Positions 33,160-43,891 of a stretch of DNA of 64,000 nt are shown here, piece after piece. Source of the DNA: Catonia carolina (Eukaryota; Arthropoda; Insecta; Hemiptera; Achilidae). The notes under the pieces were generated by a model. That model saw nothing but the letters and a program-made list of their open reading frames with translations. It searched no databases and was not told where the DNA came from. The position numbers and the translations under genes were made by a program. Location: assembly GCA_035578175.1 (NCBI GenBank), contig JAQMRL010000001.1, positions 438,066,639 to 438,130,638 of the forward strand, read 5' to 3'. The number at the start of each line of letters is the position of its first letter. Position 1 is the stretch's first letter.

Positions 33160-33775
33160 TGCGCTTCATGGAATCCCTTAAAGTATATAATTACTGTCAC
33201 CGGATGGTGAAATTAAGTGGCAAACCTTATTTATTTGTTGGCCCTAAAAAGGGTTGTTTAAGCGGTGGTCGTCTTGATGGGAAGTGTTGGTTGTAGTCGT
33301 CATGGCGATCGGAGGCTGGGCGACACGGCGAGTCGTTGTCCAGTGGAGACATCATCTTTTTCCCTCACAGTAGCGTGTCGATGGCTGCTTCGTCGGGTCT
33401 GGTGGGCGTAAGGCTCGGTCGAGGGACTGCTGTGAGCATCGTTTGCGTCGGTGGGCGATAATGGTCCGATCGACGGCTTATGGTGACGGGTCAGCGAGCG
33501 GAAGCATCATCTTCTCTCATGCGGGGTCGTCGATTAGTCTTCGCTGGAGTCCGGCAGCCGTGTGCTCTGGTGGATGTCTTGTCAATGTCTGGATCGGAAT
33601 TGAATCTCTGCTCAGTGGAGCGCTCTTTTTATATTCGCCCAGAGCTTTGTGGTAGGAGGTGGTCACTGGCTCGACCTTGATGACAAAGGCCTCTGTCGGT
33701 GCGCAGCCGAAAGGTTCGTTGGTGCACCGCCAAAGGGCCTACCGCGCCGACAAAGGCCGGCAGCACAGTAAATGA
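33160..33775. other. GC-rich stretch of unknown origin
   Basis: Unlike the surrounding AT-rich DNA, 33240-33770 is visibly GC-rich, with CG dinucleotides and GC-rich inverted blocks (for example GGCCTCTGTCGGTGCG against CCGCCAAAGGGCC). Open frames of 60-70 codons exist on + but match nothing I recognise. A transposon 5' region or an old CpG island are both possible. Confidence 0.4.
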
Positions 33776-34560
33776 TTAATTAAAAGGGGTGCCGGTGACT
33801 TTACTTGTCTTAACTTGGTTTGGTTGATTAGGTTTTCGTGGTTTTCTTAATATCCTTCTGACTTCTTTTATGTACAAAGCACCGTAAGGACTAGAGTTTT
33901 CTATTTCAACAAGCATACAGTCTACGACTCCAATAATGGTTGGAGTTTGAATTCGTTCCATCCAATTTTCTTGGGCATTATTCATGTCTGCCGCTGTATT
34001 AGAAAAATTAATCCATTCACTGGCCTTTTCGTTACCTTGTTCAGTACAGAATTGAACACCTTGTAGATTGTGCTTCTCTGTATACTGAAATCTTCATAAA
34101 CTGTTGTTGTTTTGTTGTTTAGGTCAACAGCCGAAAGGCTGGTTTGAACCTCTAGAGGTTTTACTAAGTAAAAACGAGGAGTAAGGTGGTTTACTATGCC
34201 TTCCTCACTGAGTTGAAAGAGTATGCTTATCAGCATGCCAGGCCCTCTGTAAAGCACTCACTTTCCACCCTGCAAATGACACCTTCACTTCATTCACCAC
34301 AGGGTCTGGCTGTATAGTGAAATTCATTACTCTCAGAGGAGATAACTCTGAATAGTGTCTTTTACACCTCTACCTCTTCTTTTCTTAAATAGTTCAGTCA
34401 TATAAGTGGCTGACTATGTGATAAGAAACAGAACTATTTTTTTTTAGCCCTGGACCAAACAGATAGAGTGCAATTAAAATAACACTCCTTTTGCCCGTTT
34501 TGGGCATCTTCACAAACTATATTTTGAAATCTGGTTTCACTGAGACTGGAAAGAAATATT
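33776..34560 (-). pseudogene. Harbinger-type transposase fragment split by SINE-B
   Basis: The minus strand has a helix-turn-helix-like FSIQRSTIYKVFNSVLNKVT, then NWMERIQTPTIIGVVDCMLV and SSPYGALYIKEVRR. The GVVD segment corresponds to the first catalytic Asp region of HARBI1-like nucleases (usually G-[VIAC]-I-D-x-T/C-H). A SINE-B (34103-34505) splits the helix-turn-helix region from its upstream part. The later catalytic residues are missing. Confidence 0.65.
34103..34505 (-). mobile_element. SINE-B copy with 13-bp TSD
   Basis: ATCTTCATAAACT (34090-34102) and ATCTTCACAAACT (34506-34518) flank the element and differ by one base. The tail at the left reads CCTAAACAACAAAACAACAA on the minus strand. 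Confidence 0.9.
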
Positions 34561-34774
34561 TGCGTTGTCAAAATTACCCTATTTCATCTCTTATCTCCTA
34601 AACAGTAATCACCTAGAAATATTATTGATTCTTTTTCAAAACTAATAAGTGACTGAAATCTTTCCGAGCTTATTTCTCAATGTTACTTATAAGTTTTTCT
34701 TTCACAGATTTTAAAAAAAGCAGCTATCTGTGGAAATTTCAAACGTTAAGTGAAAGAACACCACACTTAAAAAT

Positions 34775-35690
34775 CTTGTGTGAAACACTCACACAACTTT
34801 CTCTTGCTAATGTAAATAATTAACATTATAATCTAACATTAGTAATAAAACATTAGAAATAAACAAAAAACTAACCTCAATAAACATAACCTTATTTTAA
34901 TCATGAGTGAAAGACGCAAAATGAAAATCAACCTGTTCGGCTTAAAATCACTCTTTCACACTAAACTATGCTCTGTAGAGAAAAATGCTTTAAATAAAAG
35001 TTGTAGATCTTTTAATTTCCTATAAATTGGATTATATACCTTTTTGTCATTAAATGCATAATAAGGCCAAAATCTTAAAAAATCGATTTTTCACATGTTT
35101 TCGTAAGAAAGAAAGAACATTGCTAATTTCTACTAAACTAAGCGTTATACAAAAATATGTTAGAAATAAAAGTTGTAGGATTTTAAATTCTCTATAACTT
35201 TTATTATACATTTTTGCACTAAAATGCATATTGAAGCCGCAATCTTAAAAAAACAGTATTTTTATGTAAAAACAGCCTAACCAAGAATTTCAGCAAACAT
35301 GGGGTCTACCCTACCTTGTAGAGCATAAAAAATTTAGTAAATGAGGCGATTTTTTAAAAAAATCGTAGGACCAGTTTTTAAGAAAATAGCAAAAAAGTGA
35401 AAAATTACATGAATAAACTACTACTTCCAGGTGACCGATTTTGATGAAAATGTTCGTGTTGGGTCTGGTAGTAGTAAGCTGATTAAGTTTCAAGTTCGTA
35501 CGATGTTCCGTTCTTGAGATATTCTGTTCACACACACACACACACACACACACAGACCAATCGCTAAAAACATGTTTTTTGGATTTAGGGGGTCTGAAAA
35601 CGTGTAGATCCGGTGAAAACTCAATTTCGAAAAAAATCGACATGAAAACAATACTTTCCTTCCTATATGTTCATATAGGCAAGAGAAAGT
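34775..35690 (-). mobile_element. HINE-like repeat, first of tandem dimer
   Basis: A full-length minus-strand copy: the terminal hairpin TGTGTGAAACACTCACACAA at 34779-34798, central (CA)n at 35529-35553, and the other end CTATATGTTCATATAGGCAA then GAGAAAGT. Only AAAAAT separates it from the next copy. Confidence 0.9.
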
Positions 35691-35696
35691 AAAAAT

Positions 35697-36595
35697 CTGG
35701 TGTGAAACACTCACGCAACTTTCTCTTGCCAATGCAAATAATTACCAATATAACCTAACATTAGAAATAAACAAAAAACTAAACTCAAAAAACATAACCT
35801 TATTTTAATCATGAGTGAATGACGCAAATTAACATCAACCTTAGTTTGGCTTAAAAATACGGAAAATCACTCTTTCATGCTAAACTAGCCTCTGTAGAGA
35901 AAAATGCTCTAAATAAAAGTTGTAGATCACTTTATTTTCTATAAAATTGATAAGGATTTTTTTGTCGTTAAATGCATTCTAAGGCCGAAATCTTAAAAAA
36001 AATAGATTTCTCACACGTTTTCGTGAGAAAAAAACCAGAAAATCGCTAATTACCGCTAAACTAAGCATTATACAAAAAATGTTTGGAATAAAAGTTGTAG
36101 GATTTTAAATTCTCTACAAGTATTATAATATACATTTTTGCGCTAAAATGCATATTAAAGCCGCAAACTTAAAAAAACAATTTTTTACGTGTAAACAGCC
36201 TCACCCAGAATTTCAGCAAACATGGCATCTACCATATCTTGTAGAGCATAAAACATTTAATAATCCAAGCGATTTAAAAAAAATCGTAAAACCAGTTTTT
36301 GAGAAAATCGCAAAAAAGTGAAAAATTATACGAATAAACTACTACTTCTGGTTGACCGATTTTGATGAAAATGTTCGTGTCGGGTCCGGTAGTGGTATGT
36401 AACTTAAGTTTCAAGTTTGTACGATGTTTTGTTCTTGAGATATTTTGTTCACACACTGACCAATCGCCAAAAACATGTTTTTTTTGGGTTCAGGGGGTCT
36501 GAAAACGTGTAGATTAAGTGAAAATTCGATTTCTTAAAATCGACATGAAACCAATACTTTCCTCCCTATAAAGACTCATATAGGCAAGAGAAAGT
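35697..36595 (-). mobile_element. HINE-like repeat, second of tandem dimer
   Basis: It starts CTGGTGTGAAACACTCACGC and ends GGCAAGAGAAAGT. It has the same orientation as the preceding copy, with the two joined through a single A/T-rich target-like spacer. The microsatellite here has shrunk to CACACAC. Confidence 0.9.
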
Positions 36596-36627
36596 AAAAA
36601 GATAGATAACAAAGTGAAAGATCCCGG

Positions 36628-36716
36628 CTAAGGTCTGGAAATTATTGCAAGTAAAAACCCATCGTAATCGATAATAGAAATTCTAACAAAGATGTGGATA
36701 CGATATTAATTAAAAA
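36628..36716 (+). mobile_element. SINE-D tail fragment
   Basis: GGTCTGGAAATTATTGCAAG and GATGTGGATACGATATTA match the tail of the SINE-D copy at 3405-3570. The tRNA-like head is missing. Confidence 0.55.
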
Positions 36717-36857
36717 ATTGACATGAAAATAATACTTTTCTTCCCTATATTTTCCTAAACCCACCGGGTTGGTCTATAGGTAAAGTCGTGGCCAAAATCA
36801 GCTGTTACAGGTGATTTTCAGAGACGAAGGTTCCTGGTTCAAATCCTAGTAAAGGTA

Positions 36858-37110
36858 TAAGTATCAGACGAACTAATGTCCCATAGCCGAGCGAGTGAGA
36901 GGGAGATATGTGGCATAACTACGCATGCGCCCAAAGGTCTTTACCGTTATAATCAAAATCTGAAAACATACTGCAGTCGTTATATTGCTTGTTAGTTTAC
37001 TGCATGCATAAACGTTTGTTCAAAACAATGAGTAAAATTATACGACAATGTTTTTTGGAATGGCGCAAATGGCTCCCACGGCTAGGGTACATTAGTTCAT
37101 CTGAATACTG
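36858..37110. mobile_element. MITE-1, about 30-bp TIRs, TA target
   Basis: The left AGACGAACTAATGTCCCATA and the right end read inverted (AGATGAACTAATGTACCCTA) match. TA flanks both sides, the right TA being shared with MITE-2. The interior is non-coding. Confidence 0.7.
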
Positions 37111-37112
37111 TA

Positions 37113-37426
37113 CAGTCCACCCTCTCTTAGTTTGTTCCTAATGTAAACAAATAACGATGTCACTGAACATGCGCATTATGTCAAAATGTGTACACGCTGG
37201 TTAAAAAGTAACAACAAAATACTTTCAAAAGTATTTTTCTAAATGAAATTGTTAGGGCTACATCATATCATGACTTATGTTTTTAGTACTTTAAGTACTT
37301 ATAATTTAAAAAATAGTTAACTTAATAGGAATACGACATCCGTAAAGTCGTAGACTCTAGCGTGCACCCTGTAGTAGGTGGCTTCTGTTTCTTTACAGTA
37401 GGAGAAAACTAAGAACGGCTCAACTG
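37113..37426. mobile_element. MITE-2 second copy
   Basis: Same TIRs and interior as 22712-23051 (CTCTCTTAGTTTGTTCCTAA at left, AACTAAGAACGGCTCAACTG at right), with TA at 37111-37112 and 37427-37428. Confidence 0.8.
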
Positions 37427-37794
37427 TAGTTACTTTTATACGGATTTGGGGTCTTTTCCGTTTTCTGTATGCCACTATCAAATCCGAATTCCCTGAATGT
37501 TTACACTTTTCTCCCACTCGTGCGTCTAACGCGCCAATCTGACTAGCAATATTCCTGCGTAATGGCAACTCCACTCCCATTTCACAGTTAGTTACTACAC
37601 AGTCTGATATGAATTTTGTAGTTACTTAATAATATTCAGACGGAGGAAGATGCTGCAGAGTTACTTCAGGAAAGGGGGTTGTTGCATAATCCCAAAAGAT
37701 GTGACTACTAAAGAAGTAGGCATGTGTGAAACACTCGCACGACTTCTCTTCCTAATGTAAATAATTAAAAATAACGTAATAGTAATGTAGTAAT

Positions 37795-38435
37795 CTTCTT
37801 CTGTTGGTGCCTATCCTCTGTGGATGTTGGCAATCATATTAGTCTACGTGACTTTATTTACAGCTGCTCTGAATAATTGTACGCTCGTCATTCCTGTCCA
37901 TTGCCTGATGTTCTTCAGCCACGACGTCCGCCGACGGCCTTGAGATCGACTACCTTCAATCTTGCCTTGCAATATAAGTTGAATTAGCTGATATTTTCTG
38001 TTTCTCAACACATGCCCTAAATAAGCCATCTTCCTGACTTTTATGTTTGGCAGGATTTCCATGGCTTTTTGCATACGTTGCAAGACGGTGTTGTTTGTGA
38101 CATGGTAGGTGTATGATATCCTGAGCATTCGGCGGTAGCACCACAGTTCGAAGGCCTCGAGTCGTCTAGATGTTGCATCGGTTAGGGTCCAAGCTTCCAC
38201 TCCGTACAGAAGAGTCGAAAACACATAGCATCTCAGAAATCGTGATCTTATACCAATGTTAAGGTGCATATTACACAAAATTTTCCGGAGACGATTGAAT
38301 ACTGCTCTTGTCTTCTCTACGCGGCACCTAATTTCCTGCGAGTGGTCCCATTCCTTGTTTAAATTACATCCTAGATAGGCAACTTTGTGTACTATTTCAA
38401 GCGTCTCATCATTTGATGACGCTTTGATCATTTGA
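37795..38435 (-). mobile_element. LINE family 2 3' end with TSD
   Basis: TGTAGTAAT flanks the insert (37786-37794, 38436-38444). The minus strand encodes the C-terminal region of a non-LTR reverse transcriptase and is 5'-truncated. The 3' end lacks a long poly(A). Confidence 0.85.
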
Positions 38436-38449
38436 TGTAGTAATAGCAA
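37844..38449 (-). pseudogene. LINE reverse transcriptase C-terminal fragment
   Basis: A 201-residue frame with HKVAYLGCNLNKEW, then RCYVFSTLLYGVEAWTLTDA, FELWCYRRMLRISYTYHVTN and KMAYLGHVLRN. This order is standard for the thumb and C-terminal region of CR1/RTE-type LINE proteins. It lacks the palm and endonuclease. Confidence 0.85.
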
Positions 38450-38846
38450 AATAAAACAACAAAACGTGTAACATAGTACTTTGTATTATATACTGGGACT
38501 GGGAAGGACGTATGTACGCGTGCGTGAGTGTGTCTGTCTCATTATGGCAGGGAGTGGGAGAAATGAACAAGTGTGCAACCCTTCAGGGAATTAGGATTTG
38601 AGAGTGGCATACACAAAACGGAAAAGACCCCGGATTTGAATACTAGACAGTGGTTGCCGGTGTACTTTGATGGTTGGGGTTCAATTAACGATACTCTCTC
38701 AGGAGTGGTCGACCTGGGTCTGTACAAGACTACACCTCATTCACACGTTACACACATTATCTTCATCTCATTGGGTCATGGGGTTGCGTATTGTTCTGAA
38801 TTGTACAGATAGCAACGTCCACATATTAGGAATTAAAAAAAAAATT

Positions 38847-39734
38847 TCCTATTCAATGTAGGGCGAAATAAAGTAAACCAAAAAAAAATCTTTTTGACAT
38901 CACTGTGTTACGTTCGTTATAGTGAGTTCACGGTAAGAACCAACTGTGGAATCAACAAACTGCATCTGTGGTAGTACGTGTAAATACACCACCTAAATAC
39001 ATGCAACAGCCTAGCATTAGTCACCGGGTTGACACCAACACTTTTACAACTGCTGAACAATAACAACAAACAGCCGCGTTCCCTAACGTCAATAAAATCT
39101 TTCCCTTTATCACATAATTTTGTTTAGAATTCAGTTGCATACTACTCCGTATTGTTTAATACGCTTATTCAATGTTTATATTACAAATTCTTCATGTATG
39201 TGTCATTTTTAATTTTATGATCCTAAATGAGTTTTCAATTTAGTTGGCTTTGTTATTTTAAACTTTTCGGTTCGGTTTAATTGTGCGTTTAGTTCGAATG
39301 GTGCTTTTAGTTTCATGTACGGTTTAATTTTATTGTAGTTATTACTTAATTCGACTGTATGAACAAAAGTAAGTTTATTTTTATTTTTGCTTAAAAAGTT
39401 GATATTAATTTATAGTGATGGCTAATGCATCCGAGTCCTCTATTTACAAACACCAAAAAGGTAAATCTTTGAGAATAAAGTAAATAAGTTTTAAAATTAG
39501 TAAACAATAATAATTTTATTTATAAAGTAAGCATTTAAAATTATAAAAAAAACAGTAAAGTATTTAATTTTATTAAGCTAAAGAATTAACTACTCATAAT
39601 AGTATTAAGCACGAGTCGTTTCGCATACGCCTACTATGAAAATCACATACCTAATACTTTTGGTGCATACGGTAATGGAGCTGTGACGTCATTCACTGTT
39701 TGTTTACTTCGCAGTTGGCTTAAAATGAATTTTT
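38847..39734. other. no supported gene
   Basis: Largely unique-looking AT-rich sequence. At 39418 a 14-codon frame MANASESSIYKHQK lies between an AG and AAAAAG-GTAAAT, which could be a tiny first coding exon, but nothing supports it further. Confidence 0.3.
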
Positions 39735-40675
39735 ATTTTCGCTTGCCTGTATGAATATATAGGAAAGAAAGTATTGTTTTCATGTCGATTTTTCGAAATC
39801 GAGTTTTCACCGGATCTACACGTTTTCAGACCCCCTGAACCCAAAAAACATGTTTTTAGCGATTGACCTGTGTGTGTGTGTGTGTGTATACAAAATATCT
39901 CAAGAACGGAACATCGTACGAGCTTGAAACTTGAAACTTAAGTTACATACCACTACCGAACCTTCTCATCAAAATCGGTCAACCGGAAGTAGTAGTTTAT
40001 TCGTGTAATATTTCACTTTTTTGCGATTTTCTCAAAAACTGGTCCTACGATTTTATTAAAAAATCGCCTGGTTTACTCATTTTTATGCTCTACAAGATAG
40101 GGTAGGCACCATGTTTGCTGAAATTCTCGGTGAGGCTGTTTTTACGTAAAACAATTATTTTTTTAAGATTACGGCTTTAATATACATTTAAGCGTAAAAA
40201 TGTATGTAATAAAAGTTGTAGACAATGTAAAATTCATGAATTTATAAAAATTTATAAAAATGAACTTTTATTTCAAACATTTTTTTGTATAATGCTTAGT
40301 TTAGCGGTAATTAGCAATTTTCTGTTTTTTCTCACAAAAATGTGTGAAAAGTCGATTTTTTAAAGATTTCGGCATTAGTATGCAGTTCACGATAAAAGTG
40401 TATATAATCAAATTTGTAGAAAATTAAAAGATCTACAACTTTTATTTAGAGCATTTTTCTCTGCAGAGCCTAGTTTAGTGTGAAAGAGTGATTTTCAGTA
40501 TTTTTAAGCCAAACTGAGGTCGATTTTCATTTTGCGTCTTTCATATATGATTAAAATTAGGTTATGTTTATTGAGGTTAGTTTTTCGTTTATTTCTAATG
40601 TTTTATTACTAATGTTAGGTTTATTGTTAATTATTTGCATTGGCAAGAGAAAGTCGTGGGAGTGTTTCACACCAG
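39735..40675 (+). mobile_element. HINE-like repeat, first of tandem dimer
   Basis: The 5' end is slightly mutated (ATTTTCGCTTGCC). The body is complete: (GT)n at 39869-39887, AAGATCTACAACTTTTATTT block, and the 3' end GGCAAGAGAAAGTCGTGGGA then GTGTTTCACACCAG. The next copy begins after ATTTTTTTT. Confidence 0.9.
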
Positions 40676-40713
40676 ATTTTTTTTACTTTCTCTTGCTTAT
40701 ATGAATATATATA

Positions 40714-41650
40714 GGGTGATTCAAAAAGAGCGCCGGTTTTGATATATCAAATTAAGAGATTTATTTTATTGAAAAACTGAAAATAAATACATCAACAAGT
40801 TCATCTTACCTTCCGATTTTATGTATGAAAAATGATGTCATGCATTTGTCCTCCTCTACTGCGCTGGCACGCATCAACTCTGTCCATGAAATTGGATATT
40901 ACTGCACGACAAGTTTCGATTATGTGGGACAAGTTTCCGTGTGTGGGGTTTTCTAAACCCCACATACGGCAGTTCTGTTTATTAACAAAACCGTTTAAGT
41001 GGAAGTGCGCCTCATCACTGAAAATGATTTTGTTTGCGAAGGTGTCATCATCCTGCCGTTTTCTCAATACCCAGTCAACAAACTGTCGTCTCTTCTGGTG
41101 GTCTGCCACTTTCAAATGTTGCGTCAACTGAATTTTATACGGGTGATATTGGAGATCGTACCGAAGAATTCTCCGTACAGAAGAACATCGTAAACCCAAT
41201 TGTTGAGAACGGCGACGTATTGATTTTGCTGGGCTAACAGCCACACTGTCACGAACCAACGCAACGTTCTGCTCAGTTCGGCCAGAACGACGACGTCCAG
41301 AACTTTTAAGGTCGACTGTTGAACCCGTCTCAAAAAACTTTTTCATGAGCCTGCGAACTGTTGATTCATTCGGTGCTTCATACGTCCTAGAGTACCGCGA
41401 AGTCGCCTGACAGTAGCCGCATAACTCTCTCCACTCTGGTGAAATGTTTTGACGATTAACACTCGTTGCGCAATAGTAAACCATGGTTAGACAGAGACTG
41501 CGAGAGTATTACACTGCGAACAAGAGAAACTACAACTGAATCGTCAATCGGAATGTTCTGCGAAATAGAAAATGAGGTCTAACAATGTTGCCAACCGATA
41601 AACAAAAATTTACCAGCCGTTTAAAAACCGGCGCTCTTTTTGAATCACCC
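40714..41650 (-). mobile_element. Tc1/mariner element, deleted, in HINE-like repeat
   Basis: TIRs GGGTGATTCAAAAAGAGCGC and GCGCTCTTTTTGAATCACCC are perfect over about 20 bases. TATA (or TA) flanks both sides. At 937 bp it has lost the central part of the transposase gene. Confidence 0.9.
40819..41484 (-). pseudogene. mariner-like transposase with catalytic deletion
   Basis: The 221-residue frame has an N-terminal region with ESTVRRLMKKFFETGSTVDL, a second helix-turn-helix ending SSVRRILRYDLQYHPYKIQL, and FSDEAHFHLNGFVNKQNCRM with the first catalytic Asp. It then jumps to a C-terminal segment (CRAVISNFMDRVDACQRSRG). The second and third catalytic Asp are removed in frame, so the frame stays open but the protein cannot cut DNA. 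Such products could still bind TIRs. Confidence 0.85.
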
Positions 41651-42627
41651 TATAGGAAGAAAGTATTGTTTTCATGTCGATTTTCGAAATCGAGTTTTCA
41701 TCGGGATCTATACGTTTTCTAACCCCCTGAACCAAAAAACATTTTTTTTTTTTTTAGCGATTGGTCTGTGTGTGTGTGTGTGTGGGTGTGTGTGTGTGTG
41801 TGTGTGTGGTGTGTGTGTGTGTGTGTATACAACATATCTCAAGAACGGAACATCGTACGATCTTGAAACTTGAAACTTAAGTTACATACCACTACCGGAC
41901 CCGACAAGAACATTTTCATCAAAATCGGTCAACCGTAAGTAGTAGTTTATTCGATAATTTTTCACTTTTTTGCGATTTTCTCAAAAACTGGTCCTACGAT
42001 TTTTTTAAAAATCGCTTTAATTACTCAATTTTTTGTTCTCTACAAGATACGGTAGGCGCCATGTTTGCTGAAATTCTTGGTGAGGGTGTTTTTACGTTAG
42101 AAAGTGTTTTTTTTAAGATTACGGCTTTAATATGTATTATAGCGCAAAAAATTATATAATAAAAAATGTAGAGAATTTAAAATTCTACAACTTTTATTTC
42201 AAACATTTTTTTGTATAACGCTTAGTTTAGCGGTAGTTAGCGATTTTCGGTTTTTTTCTCATGAAAACGTGTGAAAAGTCAATTTTTTAAGATTTCTGCC
42301 TTAGTATGCATTTTACGACAAAAGTGTATATAATAGAATTTATAGAAAATTAAAAGATCTACAACTTTTATTTAGAGAATTTTTCTCTACAGAGCCTAGT
42401 TTAGCTTGAAACAGTGATTTTTCATATTTTTAAGCCAAACAGGTTGATTTTCATTTTCCGTCATTCACTCACGATTAAAATAAGGTTATGTTTATTGAGG
42501 TTAGTGTTTTGTTTATTTCTAATGTTTTATTACTATTGTTTGGTTTACTGTTAATTATTTGCATTGGCAAGAGAAAGTCGTGGGAGTGTTTCACACCAGA
42601 TTTTTTTTTTATATAATCAAATTTAAC

Positions 42628-42958
42628 CCACCGGGTTGGTCTAGAGGTAAAGTTGTCGCCAAAATCAGCTGTTTAACAGCTGATTTTCGGAGACTAAGGT
42701 TCCTGGTTCAAATCCTAGTAAAGGTAGTTACTTTTATACGGATTTGAATGCTAGATAGTGGTTACCGGTGTACTTTGATGGTTAGGGTTCAATTAACCAT
42801 ACTCTCTCAGGAATGGTCGGCCTGAGTCTGTACAAGACTACACCTCATTAACATGTCATACACTTCATCCTCATCTCATTGGGTCATGGGGTTGCTTATT
42901 GTTCTGAATTGAACACATTGCAACGTACACATATTACGAAATTAAAAAAAAAAAAAAA
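42628..42958 (+). mobile_element. SINE-A, full-length reference copy with TSD
   Basis: ATCAAAT precedes and follows the element. In order: box-A-like GGTTGGTCTAGAGGTAAAG, the inverted AATCAGCTGTTTAACAGCTG block, box B GGTTCAAATCC, the family body and an A15 tail. The tRNA-like head indicates a Pol III origin; the body is of unknown origin. Confidence 0.9.
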
Positions 42959-43890
42959 TCAAATGCATCGACAGCCCGCGTGTTCGGTTGATATAAACAG
43001 TATGAATCGATCCTTTTCTACGTGTACTGTAGCATATTTTTATAGAAGCGTAAGTAGTATCGATATAAATATTGAATTTTTACATTATATCATTGGAAAA
43101 TACTGCTTTGAGAGTATAATAGAATTAATTAAGTTTTTTTCATAAAAATATTGCTGTTTACGTAATCTGTATTCCAGTTCAAAATATTGGTTACAGACTA
43201 TAATATCGAAGACCTTATACAATTAAAATTTTATCCCTTCTGTATGCGTTACCGTATCTGTCTTTAAACGTTTTCAGGATAAATGTTAAATTTAATTATA
43301 AAATCAACAAAATGAATATATTAAAATTATTAACACAGTTAAATTTTGTACAATGTTATATAAGAAAACCAATGCCTCCTTGAACTTATTATTCAACATA
43401 TATTGTGCTAGTTGGAAGATACCGCCAAAATGAAACTACCTTGTTTATGTATTGGTTAAAAAAGGTTAGGAGGTTCGTAGTATTACTGGGTTTAGTGGGG
43501 AACTATGTTAATTACTTGTAATTGTTTTCAAACATTACTTAATAATTAATATTAGTTAACTGTCTTATGAAATAAAATTTTAATAACTTGTTTTGTTCAC
43601 AGTCGTGTTTGAGAAGGTAATTATAAAGTCACGTTTTTATTACTTCGTCTGATTATCTTAACGGTTGTTTATTTGTGATAAAGTGTAGTTATTAGTATCT
43701 AATAGGAATATTTTTGGAGATAATTGGTTTTAATTATCAAATGAATGCGGAATTTTATGTTGTAACCAAAAATTACGTCATATTTTTATTGTTTTGTTCT
43801 GGTTAGTTTAACGTATAGCGGTTAGTTTTTGATTGTTTTACGTCTTAACTTATGCACAGGCGCTAATGCTGATTATGAAGTGTGATAGAT
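42959..43890. other. no gene recognised
   Basis: AT-rich, mostly unique-looking sequence between a SINE and an 83-bp array. It could hold an untranslated first exon of the kinase gene, but no signal singles one out. Confidence 0.35.
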
Positions 43891-43891
43891 G

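Larger units (their letters stand above)
37738..38465 (-). mobile_element. HINE-like fragment split by a LINE
   Basis: ATGTGTGAAACACTCGCACG followed by ACTTCTCTTCCTAATGTAAA is the 3' end of the family on the minus strand. It resumes after the LINE near 38445 with a short A-rich piece. The rest is missing. Confidence 0.65.
37448..38631. mobile_element. long-TIR element with 6-bp TSD, unknown superfamily
   Basis: The left end GGGGTCTTTTCCGTTTTCTG and the right end CACAAAACGGAAAAGACCCC are inverted over about 70-80 bp, continuing through ATGCCACT and AATTCCCTGAA. GGATTT flanks both sides (37442-37447, 38632-38637). Inside are a HINE-like fragment and a nested LINE. No transposase is visible. 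Confidence 0.7.
36763..38846 (+). mobile_element. SINE-A copy carrying three DNA-transposon insertions
   Basis: The SINE head (36763-36857, box-A-like GGTTGGTCTATAGGTAAAG and box B GGTTCAAATCC) is followed by MITE-1 (36858-37110), MITE-2 (37113-37426), 19 bases of SINE (37429-37447), a long-TIR element (37448-38631) and the rest of the SINE to an A-run at 38846. Removing the inserts restores a continuous SINE-A. Confidence 0.85.
40685..42599 (+). mobile_element. HINE-like repeat, second of tandem dimer, split by mariner
   Basis: It starts ACTTTCTCTTGCTTATATGA, is cut at 40713 by a mariner-like element, resumes at about 41651 (TATAGGAAGAAAGTATTG) and ends TTTCACACCAG at 42599. The mariner lies within the 5' terminal hairpin. 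The (GT)n tract (41765-41827) is long and interrupted. Confidence 0.9.

Noticed and set aside
39418..39482. Tiny exon MANASESSIYKHQK with a donor-like GTAAAT
   Set aside because: Too short to judge, no partner exon, and joining it to dnk exon 1 gives an early stop.
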